This document shows positions 53,773 to 64,000 of a DNA stretch of 64,000 nt, piece after piece. The first letter of the stretch is position 1. Every line of letters begins with the position of its first letter. The stretch lies in contig OU342638.1 of NCBI GenBank assembly GCA_910589415.1, positions 2,108,001 through 2,172,000 of the forward strand. Reading direction: 5' to 3'. Made by a program: the position numbers and the translations under genes. The notes under the pieces are model-generated. The model was not told where the DNA came from, ran no database searches, and worked only from the letters and a program-made list of their open reading frames with translations. Source of the DNA: Malachius bipustulatus (lineage: Eukaryota; Arthropoda; Insecta; Coleoptera; Melyridae).

Positions 53773-54762
53773 TTATGAACTCACAAAGTTTTTCTTCTTG
53801 GTCTCTCTTTGTGATCTTCTTGGAGCTTCTAGTACATCTGGATCACTGGGCGCATTTTCAGGAACATAATCACTATCACCATCAGAGTTTGCAGCGTCAT
53901 TGTACAGAGATTCATCCAATTCTTGAGAAAAACTGTCATTTTCTTCTCCCACTGAATCTGAATTATCTCTCGGGACTTCGTCTTGAACAGTGTTGACCTC
54001 GGTACGAGCTACGCTTACTTTTTCCATGATAGTCACATCACGACTGATTATCACTCTTCTTGTTACTGGATTGAAACATCTATATCCCTTTGTAGTCTCA
54101 TCATAACCCACAAGAACATGTTTGACTGACTTCTGATCCCACTTGTTCCTACTGACCTTTGGAACATGGACCTTGGCTATACTTCCATAGACTCGAAGGT
54201 GACTGACGTTTGGTTTTCTACCAGTCCACAATTCATACGGAGTTTTCAAAAGCTTTGAGGATGCTGAACGATTTTTCAGGTAGCACGCTGTATTACAAGC
54301 TTCAGCCCCTAAAGATTTGCTCAGGCCCTCATCAAACAAAAGACACTTCGCCTTCTCTACAAGAGTACGATTGAATCGCTCGGCCATTCCATTTTGCTGA
54401 GGTGTGTGACTATTCGATGTCTGATGTACGATGCCAGCATTCTTTAAATACCTGTCAAAATCTCTGTTGCAGAATTCACCTCCATTATCACTTCTCAGCA
54501 CTTTAATTTTGACTTCTTGCTGATTCTCTACTAAACTTTTGAATCCCTTGAATTTATCAAGTACCTCATCCTTCGTCTTTAGGAAATAAATGAAACACAT
54601 TCGACTGAAGTCATCTATGAATGTCAGGAAATATTTAGCTCCACCTAATGATGTTGTTTCCATAGGACCGCAGATGTCAATGTGTATCACCTCTAGTAGT
54701 TGCTGTGCACGACTACCTTCCTTGGGAAAAGGCAAACGGGCTTGCTTGCCTTTACAGCACAC
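53773..54762 (-). pseudogene. Copia integrase
   Basis: Open for 329 codons: EVIHIDICGPM (first Asp), VLRSDNGGEF (second Asp), PQQNGMAERFNR (Glu), then the copia C-terminal region (PYELWTGRKPNVSHLRVYGS) and an acidic linker ending in APRRSQRETKKKN. All three DDE residues are present, but it is out of frame with both neighbours. Confidence 0.88.
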
Positions 54763-55253
54763 CTCACAATTTCCAACTTGTACACAAGACCATTTACTAG
54801 CTTTGCTGTCTTATGTAGGTAGCTCTCATTAATGTGGCCTAAACGTTGATGCCAAACATTGCTATTCTCTGTCTGAAAGCATACTGGTTGATCTTTGCAG
54901 ACATTTAATTTGTATACATTGCTGGTAAGGTTAGCTGTCGCCACTAAAACACCATCTGGATTGAAGATTTTACACCCATTTTCATGAAAACACACCTTAT
55001 TTCCATTATTTTTCAATTGAAAAACCGATAATAAATTTGTTGTCAAACCTGGGACATGCTGAACTCCTTTCAGCAATATTTTGTGTTCTCTGTCTGTGAT
55101 CGTTTTTACTTCGACATCACCAGCACATTCTACAGTAATTTTAGATTTGTTTGCTACTACAATCTCAGATAAATCAGGATTCCTTTGATTTTTTAACCAT
55201 TGTTTATTAGTTGTCAGATGCATGCTTGCTCCGCTGTCAATAAAATAAACCAA
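54693..55253 (-). pseudogene. Copia protease and pre-integrase domain
   Basis: FIDSGASMHL is the protease active site; VWHQRLGHINE is the GAG-pre-integrase His-containing motif. The pre-integrase zinc finger is then broken by a frame change near 54770, and the integrase continues in another frame. Confidence 0.82.
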
Positions 55254-56166
55254 TCCGTAGTTTTAAAATCACCAGTGGTAAAAACAGCACTGAAAGTTTT
55301 TGGGACATCAAAGACATAAAATGGTCCACATTTTTGCATCTGTAGCAAATAATCTCCTTTTTATCGCCAGGACGACCTCTTGAACTTGAACTCATTTGAT
55401 CCTCAGAACTCTGACTTGACGACGTCCATTTTGATCCATGACCAGCTGATTATCCTTTAAAATTCTTCATACTAGCGCCATCTCTGGATTGCTTGCGACA
55501 TGAACCTGATTTGAAAGTTGGGTTAACAGCGAACGCACCACGGCTGCTGCTACTACTACCGCCATCCATCTGCATGTCAAGCAACTTCGTTTTTATGGAG
55601 TCTGTGGTAATATCGATCCCTGAGTGTTCCACGGCCATAATCATTGGAGCGTATTTGTCTGGGAGACCTGCTAACAGCAAAGACCCGACCCATTCTTCGT
55701 CAATTTGAAAACCGGTACGACGGAGCTTCTGGGATGTTTCGACGACTTGATTTATATAAGCCTCCGTACTGTCGTGATTTTCAAGTCTTGCTGATATGAG
55801 CGTACGCAATAGTCCGATCTTACGCATGAAACCACTATCATCATACAACCTTTTCAATTGAGTCCATACTTCTTTGGCTGTTTTCGCATCCTTTATATGC
55901 GGAAATAAAGATGGATCGATCGTTAAAACCAACTTGGCCTTTGCTTTTGCGATGATGGTTGTATCCGTTTCACTACCGTCGATGCATTTTGTTAAGCCCT
56001 CGAGCACAAATACATTCTCGACTGCGAAAGCCCATTCATCGTAATTCTCACGACCTAAAAGCCTTGGCACACTTGTCAAATAATTAACAGCCATGTTGCT
56101 TTTGTGAGAAGGAAAAGCACTACTCGCGACTTCGACACAATATGACGATTCTTCTTCACTTCTCAA
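55254..56166 (-). pseudogene. Copia gag
   Basis: A 238-codon frame (MRSEEESSYC..., then LLGRENYDEWAFAVENVF and LYDDSGFMRKIGLLRTL) of the copia gag type, ended by TAA at 55447-55449. In the same frame beyond the stop, ICYRCKNVDHF starts the CCHC knuckle but its last Cys is lost. One stop plus a shift to protease make it inactive. Confidence 0.8.
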
Positions 56167-56208
56167 AAAAACTGATTACCCTAAACCTCGCGTTCTGGGT
56201 ACATAACC

Positions 56209-56453
56209 TGTTATTAGGGAATAACACTTTGTATTAGTGGATATTTAGAACAAATCAGTTGAGAACGAATTAAGAAAGTACGTGTAGTCAGGAGTAACAA
56301 TTTATTACGTCTTCATACAGTTGGCACATTAACTTGACTGAACTGAACTCTATCTGAACTAAAACTAGAACACCGATGTAGTACATGACATCAACACAGA
56401 TGTCGCCACCTATCGCAAATAATATCATGAACTTTTGGTACATCATTTCAACA
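56209..56453. repeat. Copia LTR, right copy (5' LTR of the minus-strand element)
   Basis: 245 bp, same ends as the left copy, plus a 28-base stretch (GCCACCTATCGC...CATGAAC) missing there. Confidence 0.9.
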
Positions 56454-57419
56454 GTAGGTATCGACTATAAAACATTAGAATCGTCTAACGATTCAAGGTA
56501 GAAAAATCGACTGATGGGCTCTTATGGACTATAATTGTAGCTAATATTTATATTTTTTACTAATTTGTGTCATGTAGGTGCCTGTTGTGTATGATGATGT
56601 TTTGTATGGTAATATTGTAAAATTTGAATTTACCACTTCATTATGTTGAACAATATCCCATACAGCACACCCAATAACGATTACGGTGTGTTTGCATTGT
56701 GACAATGTATCTAGAAGCAGACACAAGGTGACACAATTTTACGATGTAAATGTGCTACGTTTACACACCTTAGGTACATAGGTATGCACAAAGGTTAAAC
56801 GTCCGCCTCACAATGTAGTCACAGTATTCCATTTATATATACACAAAGTAAGTGATCTACAATGTGTCATCGTATGCTACCAGTGATTGTGTATTATACT
56901 TGCTCTGCATACACATTGTATTTGTCCTATTAATTTTGAATGTAAATGTACTATACCGTGTATATGTAGCACTTTCGTCCCGTGTATATACACACTCTAC
57001 ATAAAACTATACTTTTCATGAACTAGGGTACTTCAGGGAGATAAAAGTTTTGCAGCCTGACTTTTCGTATTCGTATTTTACCAATGAATTTATTGATTGT
57101 TACCTATTATCTTTGTTATTTTGGGAACGAAAGGTCGGACTGCGAAACTTTTATTTTCCAGAAGTATCTAGCTAGCTCAAGAAAGGTAGTTTTAAAATTG
57201 TTCCATTTTTCCTTCCATATATCTTATGTCGTTAATGTCTTTATGGAAGTTCTGTATTTCACTCTATAGGTACCTATATAGTTACACTATTATAAAACAT
57301 TATTATTTATGCAAATAAAAACAGAAGTAGGAATAAAACACTGGAATATTACAAAATTTTTATAAAAATATCAAAATCTGTCAAAAACAACATAGTTAAA
57401 ATGCAAAAATATATAGGTA

Positions 57420-57499
57420 TTATACATCGGCAGTCTTTGCGGCAGCCCTCTTCTCAGCCATTCTCCTCTTTTTTTTTAATTTTCCCCGATCGTCACCGC
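57420..57499 (-). CDS. Orphan 3' terminal exon encoding a basic tail
   Basis: Minus strand: acceptor TTTTGTATTTACAG ending at 57500, then GDDRGKLKKKRRMAEKRAAA then KTADV and TAA. Strongly basic, 26 residues or so, no domain recognised. No upstream exon was found. Comparable terminal exons occur in the elements at 2.5 and 11.8 kb. Confidence 0.4.
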
Positions 57500-58177
57500 C
57501 TGTAAATACAAAATATTTCAGTGTTGAGGGACGAGAATTTTCATTAATTTTCTGCAATTTAAGCAATAATAAAAAGTCCGTTATGTTATAAATCATCAGA
57601 AACACTATCACTTGCAGATTGTTTATACATATTATGCACAGTGCTATTACTTTTACGTGGTGTATACACAAAATTTAATAGCTATATAGGCTCTTTATAT
57701 GCCTGAAATTTTGTTGGAAAAATGTATGGAAGTCGTTAAATTTAAAATTTCTAACAATCCAAAATCCAATACAATTAAGGTACATAAAACTTATAGGTAA
57801 TAATCCAACGCGTATCTATGGATGTATGAACGGTAAATCACAATATTCTAATAACGAATGTTTATACAACGTAAAGATCGTTTCATCAAAATGTTATTAA
57901 TTTTAGGTACAAAAAGCATACAATAATATTAAACATTAAACGTTTCAACATCAATAATAATAATCCTATATAGGAGTAATAACGTATTTAAAAACCTTTA
58001 CTTACCTCATAAAATCCTTTTCAAGCTGCACACTCACACAGAGAACACTTCCGAGCTTCGAAATGAAATTAAAATGGCTGCTGGCACTGCTTTGCTTTAC
58101 CACTCTTTTATAGAAATGCGTGAACACATGGTCGGTGTGCATACGATGACTCTTATGCGCGCGCATGTTTGAGCACC

Positions 58178-58410
58178 AATGTAGACACAACAATACACAA
58201 CTATGGAGTGTATATATTGTTTTTTGTATTATGTGTAAATGTCGCACGTTTACAGGGTGTGTGCAGTAGACACAAGATACACAGTCAGTATGCATACACC
58301 AATCTGCTCGAATGTAGACACAACGAAACACAACTAAGGAGTGTATATATGGTGCTTTGTATTATGTGTATACGACGCATTTTTACATGGTGCGTACAGT
58401 AGGCACAAAT
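58178..58410. repeat. 133-bp tandem duplication
   Basis: AATGTAGACACAAC at 58178 recurs at 58311, and GGAGTGTATATAT, TTTGTATTATGTGTA and CAGTAG.CACAA follow in order in both. The copies have diverged by roughly a fifth. Confidence 0.8.
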
Positions 58411-58706
58411 AATATTTAAAGCATCACAGATACATATGACTTATACGTTGTGGGTATCATGTACGGACGTCAAATTTCATCATTTAAATAGTTATTTTTT
58501 ACGTCATATAAAAATGTTTTGAATCTTAATTGCATACAGTATACAATGATTAGACACTGTATCACATAATTATATCGATATAAAAATTGGTGTATCTCAT
58601 TTGTGTATGTCATTACTAGATCAATAATTCGATCCACATTAACGTCTTTTGTTCCTCAAGTGTTTATCTTGTAGAGACGTAATTTTATTTGGACGTGCTG
58701 TATGGG

Positions 58707-59189
58707 ATATTTTTATATTGCTACCACTGGTAAAATATTTATCTAGAATAAATTACTTCTACTTTGTTTATCAATTGATTGGCATTTCATTATTTCAATA
58801 CTGCATGGCTATTATTAGGTAGCATACATACAATCCCTTTTGAGGAATTCTAAAAACTTTTTTATTTAATAATAATAATATCATAACAGAATTTATTTCC
58901 AACAGGTACAATGAGGAGAACCCAATAATTGGAAATATTCACAATATTCAGAATGAATAATAGTTTAAATCAATACATCAATTTTTTAAATATATTAACT
59001 CTCTGAGTTCCTCTGGTTCCATACCCTCAACAATTCATTTAGATGGTCAAATGGCTTCTACTGATGGAGATTGGTCAACTTGTTTGCAAAAAATTACATA
59101 GTGATTGATTGCTCCTATTCTTCTCAATAGATATCTCGGTTAATATTGGTCTTACGAAAAGGTTTAAATGGGCAGATATGTATATTTAT
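58707..59189. other. No feature seen
   Basis: AT-rich spacer after element 4; no ORF or repeat that could be supported. Confidence 0.4.
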
Positions 59190-59396
59190 TTTTATTTATG
59201 GGCATCTAGAATCCGGTACTAAGTAAAAAAAGCATCTGAAACTTGAAAATTTTACACAAACTGATGGTAATTTTTAAATGGGACATCCTGTATTTTTTGC
59301 AGATTTGGTTTTTTCATAGTTCTCTACAATGATCTGTCACAAGCGTAATATATTTTCCAAAGGTTCTTTATGTAATTGTTATGGTCGGTTGTGATA

Positions 59397-60381
59397 TACA
59401 GGGTGCACCATATATCCTTCTCTATATTGCTATATCTCCTGAACGCTAAGAGATACAGGGTCGGTTAAATTAGAGAAAATATGCGCAGTTTTGTGGTCAT
59501 TTCGAATCCGTCAAGTCATGCAAGATATCTGCGACGGCTCCTGAAATATCCTGAAAAAACTGAAAAATCGAGATTTCTTATTTTTGCCATATCTTCTTTC
59601 TTATTGGAAATCAATAAATAATTTTTTGTAGGCTTCGTCAAGAGCTACCCATCTGGCATTACAAAAATTTTCAAGGCCGACTAGATCCAAGAGTTTTCAC
59701 AGTCAAGTTTCGTTTTTCTTATGGCCGCTATATTTTTTTATGTCGTTCGATATGAATAAAATAATGGAAACCAAAAATTAATAAAATTAAAAAAAAAAAT
59801 TTTTTTTAATTTTTATTCTTTAAAAAAATCGTCGAAAAACGTCAACATTTGTAAAATACGCCAAAATAGTGCTTGCCTTATGGTTTTTTAATTTATCTAT
59901 GAAATTCGGTCAAAAAAGTTGTCTTTTTTGTAAAGAAAAAAGAAGAATACAAATTTTTTAAATTTATTTTTTGAAGTTTAGCAATTTTTTGTTTTTATGA
60001 TTTTTTTTTATATCGAACACAACATAAAAAAACAATATGGTGGCCATAAGAAAAACAAAAGTTGACTATGAAAATTCTGGGATCTAGTCGGCTTTGAAAA
60101 TTTTTGAAATGTCAAATGGGTAGCTCTTGCCGACTTATGTAAGCCCACAAAAAATTATTTATTAATCTCCAATAATAAAAAAGATATGGAAAAAATAATA
60201 TATCTCGATTTTACAGTTTTTTCAGGATTTTCAGGAACGGTCACAGATATCTTGTATGTCTTGACTGATTCGAGATGGCCACAAAATTGCGCTTCTTTGG
60301 ACTTGTTTAACCGACCCTGTATCTGTTAGCGTTAGGAGATAGCAATATAGAGAAGGATATAATATATGGTGCACCCCTGTA
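59397..60381. mobile_element. Family F fold-back, full length
   Basis: TACAGGGTGCACCATATATC at the left, GATATAATATATGGTGCACC near the right end. Arms of about 350 bases with GTTTTTCTTATGGCCGC and its partner GGTGGCCATAAGAAAAAC. 985 bp, TA at both ends. It serves as the reference for the copy split at 38.6-42.9 kb. Confidence 0.9.
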
Positions 60382-60424
60382 TACCCATAGTGTGTCCAGT
60401 GTAAGTGGCATTACATGGGGATCT

Positions 60425-60795
60425 TGGAAACGGCAAGAGGTACAGGGTCGTTTAATTAGAGAAAAGTTGCACAATTTAATGCTTAATGAGAATCTGAATT
60501 TTTTCTTTGAATATTTCCAGTCGTTGCTGAAATATCCTGAAAAAACTGAAAAATCAAAATTTCTTATTTTAGCCATATCATTTTTATTATTGGAAATTAA
60601 TTAATTATTTTTTTGTAGGCTTACAGAAGCCGTCAAAAGCTATCCATTTGACATTACAAAATCAAAGCCGACTAGATCTCGGGAGTTTTCATAGCCAACT
60701 TTTGTTTTTCTCATGGCCGCCATATTGGTTTTTTATGTCGTTCGGTATAAAATAAATCAAGGAAACCAAAAATTAATAACATTAAAAAAAAAGTA
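60425..60795. mobile_element. Family F fold-back, left arm only
   Basis: From GTACAGGGTCGTTTAATTAG through CATGGCCGCCATATTGG, collinear with the left arm at 59455-59770. Ends where the LINE piece starts. Confidence 0.75.
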
Positions 60796-61397
60796 TGCAG
60801 AAATCTAGCATTCTCCTTCCATCATCGTTTCTTACATTTTCCCCACATTCCCCTATCACAGTTATGTACCTGTCGTCTCTCTTCCCTACTCTACTGTTGA
60901 AGTCTCCCATTATATATATATCACTCCTTTTGCTTCCTCTAGGTAAGTACTGCTGTTGTTAGTTCCTCCCAGAATCTGTCTTTATTCCGTGCTTCGTCAT
61001 CTTCATTGGGTCCGTAAACTACTATAATTGTTCTTTCCTCCTTGTCTTCATCCCTAAATTAGACCGATAGTATTCTCTCTGTATATCCCTTCCATATTTA
61101 TACGCCCCATCTTTCACCTTTCTGTGTATCATACATCCTATTACTCCTGCTGCTGCTCTCTTTTCTTTGTTAACTCCACTGTACTGTATATCAACATATT
61201 ATGCTGGTTGCCGTTATTATAACACCCTTATTCTTGGTTTCTGTTATTGCCAGTATCTCTATATCTATTTTTTCAAATTCGTTTTCCAGTTCCTTCACTT
61301 TCCCTTGTATACTTTTTACATTCCATGTACCTATTTTCGCAATATTTTTCAATTCTTTTTTCAAGTCATGCAAGTTGACAAGTATTTGGTTATTCAA
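60796..61397 (-). pseudogene. LINE endonuclease domain (RTE-like), 3' missing
   Basis: Minus strand: IGTWNVKSIQGKVKELENEF then EILAITETKNKG opens an apurinic-type endonuclease, and MGDFNSRVGKRDDR (near 60900) is its GDFN catalytic motif, ending in DDGRRMLDFCI. Frames shift at least twice (near 61190 and 61060). Reverse transcriptase is absent, so this is the 5' part of an element, the opposite of usual 5' truncation. Confidence 0.8.
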
Positions 61398-61785
61398 GTA
61401 AATTTGACAGGGGTTTGGAATCGTTTATCAAAAAAGATATTACTTCGTGTATCGTGTGATACATCATTGTAAAGAGGAAATTATTTAAAAATTAAATTGC
61501 AAAAAATACCCGGTGTTCTATTTAAAAAATACCAGTTTGTGTAAAATTTTCAAGTTTTCGATGCTTTTTTGTTTTTGTTAGTCCCGGATTCTAAATTCCC
61601 ATAAATAATATTATTTATTACTTAAAGGTTTTCGAAAGACGTTTTCAGGTCCAACTGAAACATCTATTGAGTGTAGAATACAGAGTGTTTCGAAACATTG
61701 TCGTGAAATGATAGATGTGATCCCCTTGCTGCCTCGTTCTAAAAAAAAGTTCCCATTAACATGAGTTCGAAAACAGATTTTTTAG

Positions 61786-62262
61786 ATACAGGGTGTCAAA
61801 AAAAATATTATTTTTTCAGTTTTTGGATGAAATCTCAGGAACTGTTTGAGATACAGATCCGCTTTTGTACACATCTTGTCATTAATATCATCTCTTTTAA
61901 GAGGTAAAATAAAAAAAAATTGAGTAGTGAAACCAATGAAAAAAAAAATATCAAAAACAAGTGATTTTTTTGTCCACAACAAAACATGTTTTGTTTTATG
62001 TAGAAAACATTGACAGTTTAAAATGAGTTTTCACAATGCCAATTTTCCCAGTTTCGTAGAATTAAATTAGGGGCAAAAAAATTTCAAGCAAAACCCAAAA
62101 TCTCGGCCACTGCCATGAAATAAACTTAATAAGAGTTCAAAAAGTAAATAATATCAATGATAAGATGTGTACAAAAATTCAGTCTTATATCTGAAAGGGT
62201 TCCTGAGAAATCGACATAAAACTGAAACAAATTAATTTTCTTGACACTGCTGTATCTCAAAA
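61786..62262. mobile_element. Fold-back element
   Basis: GATACAGGGTGTCAAAAAAA at the left pairs with TTCTTGACACTGCTGTATC at the right. GATATCTGTTTCAC-type stems and ATCTTGTCATTAATATCATC / GATGATATTATTT-like partners follow. Its centre is AAAACATGTTTTGTTTTATG. Confidence 0.65.
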
Positions 62263-62308
62263 ATGGTGGGTTTGCTGACCCATGTTAACAGGAGCTTGTT
62301 GTCCGCCA

Positions 62309-62494
62309 TACCGGGTGTCCCAGACTTAATTGACCAGGCCATATCTCATATACAGGTTGAGATAATCGAGCCGAATAAAAGGCATATTATTATAATTTTT
62401 CAAGCTGTATAACATGACAGCATGAAAACAATCCCCACTTCAACATCCCCTAAGTTACAGCCCCCACCCTTAAAAAAATGAATAGCACCCTGTA
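62309..62494. mobile_element. Possible short TA-flanked element
   Basis: TACCGGGTGTCCCAG at the left and AGCACCCTGTA at the right; TIR of only about nine bases. Low support. Confidence 0.3.
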
Positions 62495-62774
62495 TATATT
62501 TTTGTATATTCAAAACCAGTATTCGATTATCTATTCAGATGATTTTTCAGATTCAAATTGGTTGAGAAATTACCAAGAAAAGGTTCATCAAGGTGGTCAT
62601 GACTTTTTATCTGGACTTTCTCTGAATGACATTAGCTGTCAAAATTTATCAATATTTTGGTCATAGTTTTTAATTAGCAGGTCACGGTCATCATTAACAC
62701 ATTGACTGTCCCTATTACCCTTTTGTTTTCAACCCTCCACGTCCCCTCACTTTTTTCCAATATTTGCCCTTTTA
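62495..62774. other. No feature seen
   Basis: Spacer without repeat or coding signal. Confidence 0.4.
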
Positions 62775-63945
62775 TACAGGTGGGCCACGGTATACGAAAC
62801 GGAAGATTATGGCCATGTCTCTGGATTTTAGGATCTTTTTATTTTTGGAGTGGATAGAGACCCGGCAGAGGTACGTTTTAAAATTATATTCATAATGTAC
62901 AGCGTGTCCCAAAAGCATAAAACATATCAAAGTTATGTTTTTTTAAATGGAATGCTCCTATGTTATTGCATTTTTAGATTGTCTGAAAAAAGAAAATAAG
63001 ATTGGCTTTTACAGTTGGTGTTTAAATTTAGAAGTTTTTGAGTTAGTGACTTGCGTGGCCTAGTGGTTCTCCGCTGGCTCACGAAGCCATAGATCGCGGG
63101 TTCGAAACTCACCTCGGCCCGCTTTACTTTTCAGATTCATTTTCGAATGTTTGTGAAAAGTAAAACAAGCGATCGAACGTTTAAAAGGAAAATATAAATT
63201 TAAAAGTGTGTGTGGCTAAAGAGTTCGTCTCAAAGCCAAATTACCAGAGTGGAGCAACTATGTCTTACCTACACAGTTAAGACCGATGCTCCCTCTTTTC
63301 CAAAAAAAAAAAAAAAGTTTTTGAGTTATAAACAAAGTGAAAATCGTCATTTTTCAAGTTCAAGGCCCTGTGCAACGAAAACGGCTGAAGATAGAGAAAA
63401 CCGGCTTACATGTCCCTATTTTAACTTTTTATGTACTATCCTATGGTATAGAAACATTTGTGCTTTCTTTGATTTTTTTATTTGGCGACGCGTGGAGAAA
63501 TCTCAGAATTTTTCAAATTTTTTATCACCCTGTATAAACATTTCATCTACATCATTGGATAGTACATGAAAAGTTAAAATGTATGCGGACATGTAAGCCG
63601 TTTTTCTCTATCTTCAGCCGTTTTCGCTGTACAGGGCCATGAACTTGAAAAATGACGATTTTCACTTGTTTATAACTTAAAAACTTCTAAATTTAAGCAC
63701 CAACTGTAAAAGCCAATCGTATTTTCTTTTTTCAGACAATCTAAAAATGCAATAACATAGGAGCATTCCATTTAAAAAAAACATAACTTTGATATGTTTT
63801 ATGCTTTTGGAACACACTGTACATTATGAATATAATTTTAAAACGTACCTCTGCCGAGTCTCTATCCACTTCAAAAATAAAAAGATCCTAAAATCCAGAG
63901 ACACGGCCATAATCTTCCGTTTCGTATACGGTGGCCCACCCTGTA
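62775..63945. mobile_element. Fold-back element D with a SINE in its left arm
   Basis: TACAGGTGGGCCACGGTATA at the left, TATACGGTGGCCCACCCTGTA at the right. Subterminal GAGACCCGGCAGAGG and TTATTGCATTTTTAGATTGT, and the GGCTTACATGTCCCTATTTT module at the centre. Without the SINE and its target duplication it is about 887 bp, the size of fold-back B. Confidence 0.9.
63046..63316 (+). mobile_element. tRNA-derived SINE with intact target duplication
   Basis: The 5' part contains pol III box A TGGCCTAGTGG (63056-63066, a full consensus match) and box B GGTTCGAAACT (63099-63109, one mismatch). A tRNA-unrelated body and a pure A tail (63302-63316) follow. The 14-base AAGTTTTTGAGTTA occurs on both sides (63032-63045 and 63315-63328). 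Transcription by RNA polymerase III from the internal promoter is inferred. Confidence 0.88.
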
Positions 63946-64000
63946 TAAATATCACATTTTATGATGTAAAAATGCATTGTTAGTATTTTAAATGAATCAT

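Larger units (their letters stand above)
51927..56453 (-). mobile_element. Copia-type LTR retrotransposon, decayed
   Basis: LTRs 51927-52143 and 56209-56453. The primer-binding site next to the right LTR (minus-strand GGTTATGTACCCAG) fits the internal initiator-Met tRNA site known for copia. Gag, protease, integrase and reverse transcriptase/RNase H are present in order but in five frame blocks. No target duplication is visible (TTTTT on one side, GTAGG on the other), so the copy may have recombined with another after insertion. Confidence 0.88.
51716..56531. mobile_element. Fold-back element split by Copia
   Basis: TAGTCTAAAAGAGCCCGGTC (51716) is matched by GGGCTCTTATGGACTA (56516-56531). 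The arms continue with TCGATTTTTCTACC and TTAGACGATTCTAATGTTTT on both sides. It begins 75 bases after the stop of the third zinc-finger gene. Confidence 0.75.
56657..58706. mobile_element. Palindromic-word TIR element 4 (GTGTATATACAC type)
   Basis: Ends CCCATACAGCAC and GTGCTGTATGGG, each bordered outside by AT (ATAT on both sides). Both subterminal regions (56690-57010 and 58130-58440) are crowded with ACACA/TGTGT, TGCATAC and GTGTATATAC words; the right side has a 133-bp tandem duplication. The interior (57010-58000) has a spliced-looking minus-strand exon. 2,050 bp, no recognised transposase. Confidence 0.75.
59190..61610. mobile_element. Outer fold-back enclosing F copies and a LINE piece
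   Basis: AAACTTGAAAATTTTACACA (59239) recurs inverted at 61530-61550 (TGTGTAAAATTTTCAAGTTT), with AGAATCCGGTACTAA and TTAGTCCCGGATTCT further out. Everything inside is nested. Confidence 0.6.

Noticed and set aside
63046..63120. A genuine tRNA gene
   Set aside because: Box A and B are present but no acceptor stem closes around them, and an unrelated body with A tail and target duplication follows: it is a SINE.

Overview
This 64 kb window is AT-rich eukaryotic DNA, almost certainly from an insect. The indicators are large C2H2 zinc-finger genes with spliced structure, a Gypsy and a Copia LTR retrotransposon, P-element-like (THAP) transposase remains, Tc1/mariner-type transposases of the QDGAPPH class, LINE fragments, a tRNA-derived SINE and hundreds of bases of fold-back elements ending in TACAGGGTG. 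A beetle would fit, but the order cannot be proven from sequence alone. No bacterial-type genes, operons or CRISPR arrays are present.

Only three host genes can be supported, and they are paralogues. Gene 1 (7425-8672, +) has nine C2H2 fingers and stops abruptly at the start of a tenth. Gene 2 (minus strand, exon 1 at 36113-36163, exon 2 at 31668-33188) has four copies of a three-finger unit and a 2.9 kb intron that hosts a hAT element. Gene 3 (45148-45257 joined to 50327-51641, +) is split by a 5 kb Gypsy element with a perfect 5-bp target duplication; the frame is intact across the empty site. All three proteins have an acidic N-terminus with several psi-K-x-E motifs (the SUMO consensus) followed by a finger array, so DNA-binding regulators are expected.

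Region by region: 0-7.3 kb holds nested fold-back transposons, including an element with HSE-like GAATATTC words and one with a THAP-domain remnant. 7.4-8.7 kb is gene 1. 9-12.7 kb has more nested fold-backs, including a GGACGTCC-word element with an orphan 3' exon. 14-18 kb is a broken P-like transposase split by two insertions. 18-20 kb is a LINE. 20-31.6 kb is mariner derivatives, fold-backs, LINE fragments and a hammerhead ribozyme with a complete catalytic core at 26.8 kb. 31.7-36.2 kb is gene 2. 37-43.5 kb is a large pogo-like element with nested insertions. 45-51.6 kb is gene 3 with Gypsy inside. 51.7-56.5 kb is a fold-back element split by a decayed Copia. 56.7-58.7 kb is another palindromic-word element. 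59-64 kb is fold-backs, a LINE endonuclease piece and a SINE.

The most novel-looking signals are (a) the hammerhead ribozyme and a decayed relative, and (b) a family of TIR transposons (ends close to CCCATACAGCACA, apparent 2-bp AT target duplication) whose members each carry a different short palindromic word repeated beneath the ends, several with a small spliced 3' exon inside.
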